From NCBI GenBank assembly GCA_009760855.2, contig WPIO01000015.1, positions 5,073,501-5,137,500 on the forward strand: a stretch of 64,000 nucleotides of DNA. The letters are read 5' to 3'. This DNA comes from Cristatella mucedo (lineage: Eukaryota > Bryozoa > Phylactolaemata > Cristatellidae). The position numbers and the translations under genes are program-made. The notes under the pieces were generated by a model. It made no database searches. It was not told the DNA's origin and saw only the letters and a program-made list of their open reading frames with translations. Position 1 is the first letter of the stretch; every line of letters begins with the position of its first letter. Shown piece after piece: positions 10,228-21,720 of this stretch.

Positions 10228-11020
10228 AATAATAATAATAATAATAATATTGCACTTGATAAAGCGCCCTCAGAGAACTTAATCTCTGTCTCGGCGCTTT
10301 ACATTTGCTGCAAGTGATATGCAATAGAATAGTAAGTAAAATCATGCTTGAAAAACAAACAAAATGAATAATATGGTTATGGGTGACATGCACAGGGTCA
10401 GCATGCAAATGTGGTTAGTGGCAGCATGCACAGTGTCAGCACGCATAAGCACATCAAGGACGAATCACAGAAACCCACTAAATGCTGTCCTAAATAGGTG
10501 TGTTTTTAAGTTTCTTTTAAATTTAGTCAGGTCAGGGGATGTTCTGAAGCAGGTCGGGATGGAGTTCCAGGCTTAGGGAGCATAGGAGATAAATGCACGG
10601 TCTTCAAAGGATTTAAGGTTTGTACGAGGTATTTCCAGACTGTTGGATTCCGAAAAGCGGGTGGTACGACGCTTGGCCTGATGGGGTAGTATATCTGAAA
10701 GATAGGCTGGAGCCATAGAATGAAGAGACCTAAAAGTGAGCGACAAAACCTTGAAGTCAATCCGTTGCCTCACTGGTAGCCAGTGCAGGTCGGCGAGAAG
10801 TGGAGTAATGCGGCAACTGCGACGCTCACAACAGACAAGCCTAGCTGCCGAGATTTGCACCAGCTGCAATCGCCTGATCGCACATGCTGGTAGGCCAGTA
10901 AGCAGTGAGTTGCAGAAGTCGAGACGAGATGTCACGAATGCATGGACCAACTTGGACGTGGTATCCTTATCTTAACAAGCCCTAATTTTAGCAATGTTAT
11001 GAAGCTGAAAAGCGTTGACT
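10228..11020 (-). mobile_element. L2-A, 5'-truncated copy
   Basis: The (ATT)n tail, the stem-loop and the 3' UTR are followed by RT C-terminal coding sequence on the minus strand (10573-10950 open: LDFCNSLLTGLPACAIRRLQ through ISYAP). A premature stop near 10573 removes the C-terminal end. It is close to the young copies, so relatively recent. The copy is truncated at the same region as several others (just after the GACKD..LVHAF segment), and a further L2-A fragment lies beside it. Confidence 0.8.
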
Positions 11021-11024
11021 GATA

Positions 11025-11165
11025 TCATGCTTGATGGACAACAAAAATAACATGGTCAAGGGTGACATGCACCGGGTCTGCATGCAAGGGTGGTTAGTGG
11101 CAGCATGCTCAGTGCCGACACACATAAGCACATTAAGGAAAAATCGCAGGAACAGTTCATTGCAG
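11025..11165 (-). mobile_element. L2-A 3' UTR fragment
   Basis: Minus-strand L2-A 3' UTR sequence abuts the preceding copy: the segment with ACCATGTTATT-like and GCATGCTGACCC-like blocks. No tail is seen, so this is probably the remainder of an older copy interrupted by the 10228-11020 insertion. Confidence 0.55.
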
Positions 11166-11654
11166 GTAGTCTTTCAACGCAGTTACTTTCTAAAACATCA
11201 TAATAGGACCACATTTTTGTCAAGTAGAGCTATGAAGTTACTGCAAGAATCGATGAGCTTGAAGATTACTAATTCATGGTACCACTCATTTATTTGCAAA
11301 ATGTCGAAGCTTGCCCCAAGGAAAGACAACCTAAAGCATGCAGCCACCTGATGGGAGTACTTAAGTCTCATAAACTCATGTGGCTTAACATCATCTACAG
11401 CTCACTATCAAGCTTTTTTTGAAACTAAAAAATTGGTTTTGTTGAGCAGCTATGTCTATTGAGTTCACATGACCAACTGTGCTTGGGTCTTAAGCATGAA
11501 AAATATAGGATGCTAAAAAATAATTCGGTAAGTTTTAAACTCTATTAATTCTGCTTTATGAATACCATACGTGAACATTTAACAAGCGTGGCTGACATTA
11601 ATGCTTTTTCGTGACTTTGACGTTTTGATATGTATTACAGTAGACCACGTGAAG

Positions 11655-11875
11655 CAGCAATAATAATAATATTAATAATTCACTTGATAAAGCGCCCTCA
11701 GAGAACTTAATCTCTCTCTCTAGGCGCTTTACATTTGCTGTAAAGTGAAATGCAATTGAATGGTAAGTAAAATCATGCTTGAAAAAACAAACGAAATGAA
11801 TAATATGGTTAGGGGTGACATGAGCAGGGTCAGCATGCAAATGTGGTTAGTGGCTGCATTCACAGTGTCAGCAAC
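11655..11875 (-). mobile_element. L2-A 3' end fragment
   Basis: The (ATT)n tail and stem-loop at 11660-11735 are followed by about 140 bases of 3' UTR on the minus strand. It is 5'-truncated inside the UTR and inserted into the upstream flank of copy S2. Confidence 0.7.
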
Positions 11876-11879
11876 TAAA

Positions 11880-12200
11880 CATCAGGCTGTAGGTAGCGAG
11901 AATAATTTGCTACCTTCATTTTGAGCAATCTGCTATGATGGCAATAGAAGATATGCATTCCCATGTGAGTGAAAGGCATACAAAATTAAACTGCCAGTCG
12001 ACGGCCGCGCCATGGTGTTTGAATTTCTCATTTCTCCTGAAGCCTACCCTCACATGCTAGCTAATGATGGCTATTTATACCTGGTAGAGTGAATGCAGGC
12101 ATAAGGCCACTGCTGTACATGCTAGTAGGATCACTCTGCTTGTGCGTGATCAGCATGCAGATTCTATGAGCTTCTACAATAAAACACTGTAATATATCAT
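11880..12200 (-). repeat. Distal upstream flank of the secreted-protein repeat
   Basis: The block GAAGCCTACC..CACATGCTAGCTAATGAT and the following GATCAGCATGCAG match the 46780-46920 flank of copy S5 (same strand) and the opposite-strand flanks of S3 and S4. Confidence 0.45.
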
Positions 12201-12429
12201 GGTTCTGCTACTAGCCGAACATGGTAGTAGATATATGCCATTATAATTGAAAGAACCTTTTCCAGTGTTATTTGTTGCATTTTAATCTCATACCCTTTGA
12301 AAAATTTCACGGTAGAAGTCACATGAGGGCAGAAAAAAAAGAAGTTGAACGGGATGAATAAATATAGAAAGAACAGTAGCATAAGAGACATTGACCTGAA
12401 CTCTATTACTGAAATTTCAAACTTCCTTG

Positions 12430-13800
12430 ATAGTAAGTTCCAGTCTGATGTTAGAGCTAAATATCCACCGAGTAAGAATTGCTTCGAGTGTAAAGCGACC
12501 TACTTAGAAACGCAGACATTGGTCAATTATCTCTGCATGTTTTTATCAATCCTTTGGTAGCTTGTGATACTGTCGATCACAATGTCATTCTTGAGCGCCT
12601 CCCATCTTGACGGGGCGTCAATAGCATTGCTCTGCAAGAGTTTATATTCTATCTCAGTCGGATACTCCAGAGTATTTTTGGGAATGGTATCCATCCGAGG
12701 AACCTCTGAAATATTGGGTACCTCAGAGCTTAGTTCTTGGTCCAGGTCTTTTCACGGTTTATACTGTCCCTCTTGCCGATGTGATTGCAAAGAACAATCT
12801 CGGCTTTCACATCTATGTGGATATAACCGAACTGTGTTTTTGCTTAGATCTCTCACAGCCTTCGAGTACCTCGTATTCTCTTAACACCATTGCTGCATGT
12901 ATTGATGCATTCACACATGGGTGGCAGCCATTTTTCCTAAACTGAATCATCATACTACCAAATTTCTAGTAATAGGCGATTCAGTGTGCTTAATAAATTG
13001 AAAAGACTAACGCTCAAGTCGGCTCTGCTAGCATATCTCATTTTGAATCGGCACCCAATCAAAGTGTCATGCTCAAAAGTGATCTGAGATTTAGAAGACC
13101 AAATCGGCTCCTCAGTCAAGTCGGCCTACTTTTAGCCGCGTAACACTTGGTAAAAATCAGGCTTGATTAGACAGGGATATAACTTCTAAATTAGTCCATG
13201 CATTTTTGGCATCGCATCGTGATTTCTATAACTCACTGCTTGCTGGCCTACCAGCATGTGCACTCAGGCCATTACAGTTTTGGCAAAACTGTGCCGCTAG
13301 GCTTATCTGTCATCAGCATCGCAGTTACCGAATTACACCACCTCACACCGACATGCACCGGCACCCAGTTAAGTTACACACCGACCTAAAGGTTTGGTCA
13401 CTCACTTTTAGGTCCTTCTTTGGCTCAAGCCTACCTATTTGATTTGCTCTGCCAGCAGGAGTCGCACCATCCGCTTTCGATAATCTAACTGTTTAGGCGT
13501 CACGACATCTCCTTACTTGACCACATTTAAAAGATACTGAAAAAGGACCTATTTATGGGGTCCCTGTGAGTCGTCATTTCTATGCTTGTGATTGCTGACT
13601 CAGTGCATGCTGCTGTTAACCGTAAGTGCTTTCTGACCCAGTGCATTTTACCACAAATCTAGCTATTTTTGTTGTTTATTTAGCATGCTACGACAATCCA
13701 TATGATTTGTGCTGCCTTTGCAGCAATTGTCTGGCTCCTAAAAAGAGATTGAGTTATCTTAGGGAGCTTTATCAAAGGCATCATTGTTTTTAGTATTAAT
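12430..13800 (+). mobile_element. Old L2-A copy, degenerate
   Basis: Plus-strand similarity runs through the RT from the KFQSGFRANHSTES region (12436) to the C-terminal region (13200-13440: LPACALRPLQFWQNCAARL), then the 3' UTR and a weak tail near 13790. There are many stops and frameshifts. The palm motif region (about 12800-12830) is not preserved. Confidence 0.65.
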
Positions 13801-14620
13801 TGTAGAGTGACCCCTTGATTTATGGTTCTTTTGCAAGTATCCTAAAGTAAAAGTAGCTATCCAAGCGTTTCGGTTCTACTTCAGCAGTGCTACATACCAC
13901 TGATCAACATTTTAGCTTGATGCGTGATATTTCAACGTTTTAAATGCTCGGAAATGCTTGAGATTGTGAATTTAGCTTTTTCCAAGCTAAAAATTTATAT
14001 TTGCCGATTTGAACCGGTGCTTCACGATTCTATAAGTTGTTAGACTAATTGCTGAATAATGAGTCGCTGCCACTCGGTCGTTGGGAAACCACGGTGCAAT
14101 AATTGATGGTAAACACACAGTGTGTAAATGCATGACATTGCTAGATTAGTGGACGCGGTTTTGTACATTTAAAGAGTTCAAGCCTTGTTACGTCGTAAAT
14201 TTAGTCCGGAGTGAGATTCAAACTTTTCCTAGCACTTTAGCTCCCTCATTATCCAGGCTCAGCGACTCAAGCAGCACTGATTATACTTTGCTCATGTACT
14301 GCTTTGGAGCTGTCGAGATTTTTTTTGATCAGAAAACGCAAGAAAGCTATCGATAGTTATTTTTAGATGGAAGTCCCCACTGCTGCTTCCTAAGCGTGGG
14401 TTTATGCGGAACTACAGAGCCAACTGCCAACAGCAATTGTCCTCCTCTCTGCCACTCAAAAACCTTCGGCTTCTCACGGCAGTCTCATTCCCGGTGCATA
14501 ACCTTCTACCAATGTTCATTGTCTCCCGAGTCACACTCCCTCTAAATATGTCTGAAGAGTAATCATTTCTTCTTAGCCTGTACGACTTAAGACCACTAGT
14601 CAACGTCATGTGGCTAGTAA
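13800..14620. other. No gene identified
   Basis: No recognisable coding sequence. The short minus-strand frame at 14412-14609 (Arg-rich) has no known motif. Confidence 0.35.
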
Positions 14621-14629
14621 TTCAGTTCT

Positions 14630-15240
14630 ACCAGTGGAGATAATAATTGATTCTGTAATTGAATAATTCTTTAAAATTTTGTTGAGTCAGGGACTTAATA
14701 ACGTCTGACTGGACTGAGCTCCACGTTATAGAAGCATTAGAAGTAAAGACACTGCATCCATAGAATTGTAGATTCGTATGAGGTTTAGCTAAGCGGTTTG
14801 ATTCAGGAAAACGGGACGCATGCTGCATTTTCTGGTTGGGTTGGAATCGCTCTTAGAGGTAGGCAGAAGAATCATAATGAGGTGCACAAGAGTGATAGAA
14901 GAAGTCTTCAAGTCGAGTTTCGATTGGAAGCTAGTGCAGATCGGCAAGAAGTGGTGTGATGTGGCAATTGCGAATCTCATGCCAGACAAGCCTCACTATA
15001 GAAATTAGCACTGACTGTAAGCACTGAATTGCAGGACAGTGCAGAAACAAGTGAGTTGCAGAAGTCGGGATGGGATTCAATGATTGTGTGAACCACTTTT
15101 GCTGTATTGTCTCCGTCTAAACAAGCTCACATTTCAGTAATGTTATTTAGCTGATAGTAGGCAGAATTGGCTGTAAATGCTGACACGATTTTCTAATTGA
15201 AAGGCCTCTTAGTAACATAGTATCTACATTTAGAGCACGA
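14630..15240 (-). mobile_element. Old L2-A fragment, degenerate
   Basis: The minus strand resembles the RT C-terminal part. The segment around 14935-14985 corresponds to the HITPLLADLHWLPVKQ block, and 14690-14810 to the FxxRAFxxxAPxAWNSLP block. An additional partial duplicate of the RT segment follows at 15050-15140. No open frame. Confidence 0.5.
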
Positions 15241-16295
15241 ATGTTAGCAATTTTATCTTACCACTAGTCAAAAAGGAGCTCCCAAAGCTGAAGAGCCACA
15301 AAGACGCGAATTCCATCCCAGATGGCTGAAACCGTGGGAGCAGTTAGTAAATGTAAATATTGTTATAAATGATATCGAACTATATAAAAAAGATCCTACT
15401 GTATCGTTGGACAAGATGCTCTTGTAGTTTAGCCGAAGCTCCTTATGGGTAAGGCGAAAATTAAAAAGTGGTGGTGTACCGTGGCAGTGGCTGAGCTAGC
15501 AGCAGCTCAGTCAACCTAAATAGGGCATAGGATAATATTTACAGTCATTAATCGAAGGACTAGATTTAAATTAAATACTTGAACAATATATGTAAGTCGA
15601 CAATCTCACAACCGCTGCATGTAATTCTTTTGTGGTACTCTTGTTAAGGCATCCTCTGATTTTGGCGGTTCGTTTCACCAAATCCATCGACGAATAAATG
15701 TTGTTTTCTTCGACATCTTAATACAGTAGTGTTGCCGCAGCCTGTGATTGCTCACTCGCGGCAACATCATTCTTGGCTATCAATATGCTCCACTTCTGCA
15801 AAAATCATGAAATCAAAGCGATCCGCACAAAGTCAAAACTATGCTGGAATGCTATGCTATGCCTCGACATGCTGTCGCTTGTCAAAAAGGGCACAATCTT
15901 GTAACGACCTACAGTGCGAGAAAATATTACTAGTAAAAGGTTCTAGGAAATTAACAAATTGTATCTACTTTAGCAAGTGTTACCAAATGAGTAAATCACA
16001 TGAGTCCATTTGGTTGTGATTTCAACTGATTTGGTTACCTTTTCTGCACTTAATGACCGAGTTACAGGCCGAGAACTCTCTTGTAGAGATTAATTGTCAG
16101 TAAAGAGGTGTAACGTTGTTCGACTGAAGTTTAAGAGTGCGAGCAGCGAAAAAATCTATTACGAACGGCAAACGTATCTTGGCCCGCATAAATTTCGATA
16201 CCGGTAAAGATGTCTACATCATTTAACTAATGAAGCTCTGCTAATTAATAGGCTACGGCAAAGCTGATGATAAGCAGGAGCAAATACTATATAGC
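15240..16295. other. No gene identified
   Basis: AT-rich DNA. A 96-codon frame at 15729-16019 has several Cys but no known domain and no counterpart in the window. Confidence 0.35.
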
Positions 16296-16299
16296 AAAT

Positions 16300-16357
16300 A
16301 CATATATATATAATATATATATTTAATATATATATATAAAGCATAAATATATATATA
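16300..16357. repeat. (AT)n microsatellite
   Basis: Almost pure alternating A and T with short interruptions (ATTTAAT, AAAGCATAA). Confidence 0.8.
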
Positions 16358-16379
16358 GCAAATACAAATACTTCTTCCT

Positions 16380-17620
16380 TAATTTATATTTGAGGCTCGT
16401 GTGCTGGCCAGGACGAAAATCGACATGCACTTCCGATACATTTATTAGGCTGATAGTTAGCTGGCCGATGGCAGCCTTACGTTCAAGGGGGTTTTGCGTC
16501 ATGGCAGCATTCCCAAAGTGCCACTTTTCGCTGGAAACACAATGCTGGTTTTAGAAGAGTCAATTGTTACGCAAGAGAAGGTTTACACGATAGCCTATGA
16601 TTAGTTGCAAAGACAGCGAATACATTCACCTATTTGGTTAAATGAGTGCGAGCTTTAACGCTAACTAGACCCTTGCTATTCACGTTAGCTAAAACCGAAA
16701 TGAGGTACACTGGTTGCTGAACAAATTCCGTCGTCAATCAGAGCTACTAGTAAAAGCCAGTTTCCTCAGTTATATTCAAAACAGGCTTCTCTGATATGGA
16801 CTTGGAGTTTTCCCATCGACGTTGGTTTAAAAACAGACTTCGTTGGTAGTTTATGTACAAGTAAATGTAAGAGTATCGCCGAAAAATAATTTGTCCTGAA
16901 ATAAATCCCTGTAAGAAAGTTTTAACGGTAATTGACGCTGCTTGCAGTTGCAAATACTAGATCACCTGCTTGCGCAATTAACACAAACATTGGAACGCAT
17001 AGTAAATGCGCTAAAGTTTGGGCTCAATTGAACCGGAATACTGTAATTTAATTTTGCCGTGCGTATTTTGCATCCAGCCATGACTTCCGTAAATCAATGC
17101 TGGTTAGTGTCCAGCCTGAGCACTTACGCCCGTCCAATCAGTGCAAAGCTATGAAGACAGGCTTATCTTTCGCGAACGTGGGTTACTTTTAGCAGACCTT
17201 TTCGCAAATGCGTCCAGCTGTTCGTGCACAATAGCATTTCATCCATTTTTCTGAAATTAATCGTTTAGCTGTACCTTGTACAAACGTTTACTAATTCGGA
17301 GGCAATACCGTTTTTTCGTAACGTCTGCAACTCTTAGTGGACTGACGCCGTGACTTCCCAAGGTTTGACCGCTTTTAGGAAGCTACATTGTGTATTTGAT
17401 AATAGCAGCATTTAATAGTTCTTCGTGACTTGTCCTTTGAGCACAAACACTGCGTTCACTGCCACTAACGTAATTTTAAGTGAAGTCGTTGTAGGCGTCA
17501 CTTTCAGCATTACTATTCTTATTGTTATTTACTTTTTAGCACTGACTGTTACATCATGCTTTCGTAACTTCCAATCTGAAGCAGCTAGGATAATGTTAGG
17601 TTCATGTGGGTGGTATACAA
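16380..17620 (+). repeat. Ancient L2-like repeat (R2) with R1 flank
   Basis: 16380-16560 resembles repeat R1 (31.9-32.2 kb) in reverse. 16730-17620 matches, in reverse, the segments at 27.9-28.75 and 29.62-30.29 kb, and its last part matches 63.69-64.0 kb directly. Weak similarity to the L2-A RT C-terminus and 3' UTR (such as the GACCxxxTTTAxxAA..CTGCCACTAACG region) suggests it is a very old L2 derivative. No coding capacity remains. Confidence 0.4.
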
Positions 17621-17664
17621 GTATGCCGTTATATTTATTCTCATTTACAGATAACTGCCTGATC

Positions 17665-17824
17665 TACCAGTATATTTTCGTATATGGGTGGAAGAGCCTT
17701 AAAGGCTATCAGCACATCTAGTAGCGTTTGTAAATGATCTGATATACCAGGTGTCAAACCCACGACCCTAGAATCGAGGTTGAGAACAACTGTTGCCTGA
17801 TCCAGTAAGCAATTGCAGCTCACC
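17665..17824 (-). mobile_element. tRNA-derived SINE, diverged
   Basis: Read on the minus strand, it starts GGTGAGCTG and has an A-box-like TGGATCAGGCAAC and a B-box-like GGGTTTGACACCT. A tRNA-unrelated part (GCTGATAGCC..GGCTCTTC..ATATAC-AAAA) aligns block by block with the SINE at 37011-37200. The terminal ATTT repeat is not kept. Confidence 0.6.
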
Positions 17825-18200
17825 AATAATATCACTAACGGCTGGCTAGGAGTGTCGTTATTCGGAATTAATATGCTATGAAAAACCCAATACTTAGAAC
17901 TTTTGCCTAGCAGTTGCTAGATATTTTATGACCTGAGAGCTCTAATAGCTGCTGGTTGATGATCAACAGAAATGGAGCTAAGTTTATAAGCTGACCCACT
18001 AGTTTCGCTGCTGCATGCATCCTCAGATTGAGCTGAGGTGCTGTACCAGTTTAAGCCTCCTCTAGTGGTCAGATACAGTATGAAAATGCAATCGCTGTTT
18101 CTGTACCTAGCTAAACGACCTTCGGCATCAAAAGCTTTCATTTAGCAGGTCGTAGGCACTGGAGCTCGCCCCAACGATTCTTAAGTAACGACAACTGATG
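17825..18200. other. No gene identified
   Basis: Unassigned sequence. Possible very faint antisense L2 similarity around 18010-18100, too weak to call. Confidence 0.3.
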
Positions 18201-18204
18201 TAAC

Positions 18205-18425
18205 ACTGCCCAGTGCTGGGTATCATTTTCAGCTTCCTAAGCTGCTACTTCCATGTAACTCACTACCTTAACTGCTCTCTTGACTCAGCTATGCTACCCA
18301 CTTTCTCTTTGTGGGTGAGATGAAGTCTGTTGACTACCGAATGTGTACCGAAGGCCACGTATAATATGAAGTGTAACTGCACACTGTCTTTGTGTGGTCA
18401 CAGAGTTACATGTAGAACAAAATTC
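18205..18425 (+). mobile_element. L2-B 3' fragment, diverged
   Basis: The segment matches the end of the L2-B frame (CSPNSAMLPTFSLLRETKSVGYR region) and the start of its 3' UTR (CTTTGTGTGGTCACAGAGTT-like). The (ACATT)n tail is missing. Confidence 0.55.
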
Positions 18426-18589
18426 AATTACCTGGCGTTACTGATAGGTATATAGGACGATAGGACGATCGTGGTAGGACATTACTGATAGGTGCATGGC
18501 GTCCTTAGCAGTGATTCCAAGATGCTTGGAGGGCCATTGGCTTGCGTGAGCAAGCAAGAAGTACAACCTGCTGTTGCTGCTTCAACAAT

Positions 18590-20467
18590 AATCGTTTCTT
18601 GTTCCACTAAAAGCTTTGGTTTTCAGTGAATATCCAACAAGAAGGAACATATATTTCAAATACTGATATGCTTATTTAAATTTTTGAATCGCTGATGTTA
18701 CCAATTAGAGTTCAGATATTACAAATTTAAACGATCTTAAGTTAAAATATTCCCTTAAGAAATCTAACTGACCATGCGGAAGCATTAAGACGTAGTATTG
18801 ATAATTAAATTAACATTCCCACGTTCGTATGGCCACACTTTACATCTAGTTACTTGTTAAAAAACAGAAATATCATTCCGCCCAGGTTCTCTAGAGCTTT
18901 TGTCAACTTTTCTGCAATTAAGAGAATAAAAGGTGAAATTATTCAAATGGTAAGAATTTATGTGGAATGAATAACATCCGTCGGGGTTTTCTAAATTAAA
19001 ATGATGTCTTGAAGCTGACAGATATGGCTGTGCTGATAGAAGAACCGCAATATATGAAAAGGTGTGCTCTGAGGTATTGGCAGGATCTGCAGGCTGATCA
19101 TATAGTAGATGAGTGATCGTTTGTGGATGGACAGCAGCGGTTTTACGCCTGCATCTAGCCCTACCAGGTATTCATAATCACCACTAGCTTAGATGTGACG
19201 GTAGGCTTCCAGAAAAATGATGAGTGTCCACGAAATCGCATGGCAGCTCACTAGCGGTTCAACATGTTGGACCTTCAACTCTCATGAGAAGGCTTATCTT
19301 CTATTACCGGCTTGGTTGCTAGCTTTAAATAAATGGAGTTACTAATTTTCTATTTGTGCAGCCCAGTCGTCAGGGTACTTCTTTCTGTAAATCTACTACT
19401 TTACAAATTTAAATAGCCAATTCAGAAGCTTGTTTTCTGTCAACCACGTTTAATTAGCATCCTGATGTGAGATTCGTAAAGTAAACTCTGAGGAAATTTT
19501 CACGTAACAAAATTTCTTTACTTGGCTGGCTTATCCCAAGATTTCATTTTCCACACTAATTTCTCCAGCATAATCGGCACTATGAATTCAAAAGATGTAG
19601 CCATTTAGCAAAACCAATTGCTGATTTCCAAAATTATTAATCGATTAGGACCTGCACTTGACTCATGGTGACATGCGGTTGTTAGACTAAAGTCGTTGCT
19701 TCCTGAAGCATGCAATAGGTTGAATCTTGTGTTCAGCCTCAATGTCCTTCCGATAAATGAGATTGATAGTAAGAGGTCAATCGTTCACAATATGGGTGTA
19801 TTGTGGTGTCTTCAAAAATAATGGTGAAGATCATGAGCTGCCATTGTGTCCCAATCATGAGCTGCCATTTCCCGCATTTCTTGGAATATAGGATGCTATA
19901 GGGGAATATAAGCACATGCAGCCATGAATTGAGTAGTTAACTACAAACTTCCTAACCAAGCACAGATTAAACCTACAATCGGCCTGTTCCTCATATTACC
20001 TAGATGCAATATCTGATATCTGTTGATTTGCTACATGTCGTTCAAGGTGGAATGGTATTTCAAATTCCCAGGTCTAGCATATGTTTAATTGAAACATTTT
20101 AAGGTCAAGAATTCTAAATTAGGTGGCACTAATTATTTCAGTAAAACTTATTACAAAGCTGAAATTCAAACTCACTTGTATCCCCTGGTTAATTATATAC
20201 CCAAGAAGGAAATACAGGAATATCCGACTCATCATTTTTGGAAAGATAAAAAATAAAGGTCGATAATAACCCAAGTAATGGTAATGAAAATAATTAAAGG
20301 AATAAACCCGAAACATTTCACACCACAATCTGGTAGACAAAAGTTAGACCAACGCGAAATCAACTAGAAAAATCAGTTTTCAGGCCATAAATATTGATTA
20401 TTGAGTTTATGGTTACATCTCAATCCCGAACATTTCTTGTCACATCTTGGCTGCTGTTTTAGATTCC
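18590..20467 (+). repeat. Upstream flank of gene copy S3
   Basis: Similar for most of its length to 25190-26545 (same strand) and to 45529-47340 in reverse. Shared blocks are AGCTTTGG near 18610, AAGAAATCTAACTGACCATG near 18755, the TCACTAGCTTAGATGTGACG block near 19175, and a block just before the ATG. 19825-19875 contains a short direct repeat of ATCATGAGCTGCCATT. Any promoter would be here; no TATA box can be assigned with confidence. Confidence 0.5.
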
Positions 20468-21156
20468 ATGAAGATAGTAGCTGCAGCAGTGTTCGTGCTC
20501 CTTCCGTGTGAAGCTTTTGCAGCTGAAATAAGTCAGGTGAATCTCAGACAGTTTAAAACATTATTCAGCACGTTTTCTAAGAACGCTTGGTTTCAACCAT
20601 ATGATAGTGATATACTTTGGATACTATCTTTGCAGGAATCATAAAAGGATGTCCAGGTTAGCAGTGAAGCTTTTAAAGAACTCACTCAAGCTCATACAAA
20701 TAAATCTTTGGCCATCACCATTTACTCTTATTTTTTTCCACAGCTCACTTTGAGTTGACTAAAAACAATAATTCAACATTGCAGAGTATCAAGAGTCCAA
20801 AAGAATGCTGCTTGGAGCTATTGCTTCACTTTTGCATCCTGACCCTGTGCATATGACTCCTAACCATGTTACTCATGGCGTTTGTTTATCAAAATTGACA
20901 TTAATTACCATTTATATTTATTTCTCTTTGCAGCTAATGTAAAGTGCCTAGAAAGAAATTAAGTTTTCGGAGAGCGTTTTATCAAGTGCATTATTGTTAT
21001 TATTATTATTAGTATTCACTAGCCGCATCACTGATTGGAGCAGCCGTAACTACCAGTGCAGCACTTGTGCAAGGTGCAGCACATCTGGTTTGTGAAGCTG
21101 CTCACATTGTTGATAATGTAGCATATAACGTTGCAAACGCTGTTGTCAACGTTTAA
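20468..21156 (+). pseudogene. Small secreted-protein family, copy S3 (interrupted by L2-A)
   Basis: Exon 1 (20468-20536, 69 nt) encodes a 23-residue start ending in AEISQ: a Lys then a hydrophobic core (VAAAVFVLL), then AFAAE, a classical signal peptide. Exon 2 (20657-20699, 43 nt) encodes VSSEAFKELTQAHT; its donor reads ATAAAT instead of GTAAAT. Exon 3 starts at 20785 after TTGCAG with YQESKRMLLGAIASL, is interrupted by an L2-A tail fragment (about 20833-21012), and resumes with AASLIGAAVTTSAALVQ and GAAHLVCEAAHIVDNVA, ending at TAA 21154-21156. TTCACT flanks both sides of the insertion. An acceptor TTTTAG lies 5 nt before the ATG, suggesting an untranslated first exon. AATAAA is at 21235. 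The mature product would be a short Ala/Gly-rich hydrophobic peptide. Family not recognised. Confidence 0.6.
20833..21012 (+). mobile_element. L2-A 3' fragment inserted in exon 3 of S3
   Basis: About 180 bases of 3' UTR, the stem-loop and an (ATT)n tail. The host exon reads on either side, and TTCACT is repeated at 20827-20832 and about 21014-21019, consistent with a target-site duplication. Confidence 0.75.
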
Positions 21157-21720
21157 AAATGTGGCAAATGCTGTTGTCGATGGTTAAAATCTTAGTGCCA
21201 ATAATGTGTGGTGAAGAGATCTGCTATTGTTTTAAATAAAGCCAAGAGCATTTTGGAGTGGCTCAGAAATCTTGGATGCAATTTCATTTGCCATAAAAGA
21301 ATACACCTGAAACATCCTTGTGGCTAGTGGTTTACTTATAAACACTTTAAAGGTGGTCTAAAAGTGACTGCATCATTTTTAAATAACGGAGCAGAAATGC
21401 TCACTAAAAGAGGAATATTTTTCCAGGCTGTGCGTGTAATATGTAAACAGATTACTGGTTGGTTAGAGATAATTTCCACGTTTTGGTTTGATGACGTACA
21501 GAAAATATAAATTACCCAGACTTAAAATTCAGAATCTCGTCTTAACGTTGGGTGTACCTTATGCAAGCAAATGTGGAAAAGTCAAACATGACTAACATTC
21601 AGGCTGAAGCAGCATGCACAGTAGAAGAATGGTCTCTGTATGTTCTTCGGTCACACCAGATTCGCATAGTTAGTGGTAGAAAATAATCCCGAATCAGTTG
21701 TTCCAAATATGGTTGCAAGA
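21157..21720 (+). repeat. Downstream flank of gene copy S3
   Basis: Matches 27004-27540 (copy S4, same strand) and 44560-45020 in reverse (copy S5). It includes the AATAAA at 21235-21240, conserved in position in all three copies (43-79 nt after the stop), and a block ending near TCACATTCGCATAG-like sequence. Confidence 0.5.

Noticed and set aside
16300-16357. Replication origin or regulatory AT tract
   Set aside because: A simple (AT)n microsatellite; nothing else supports a function.
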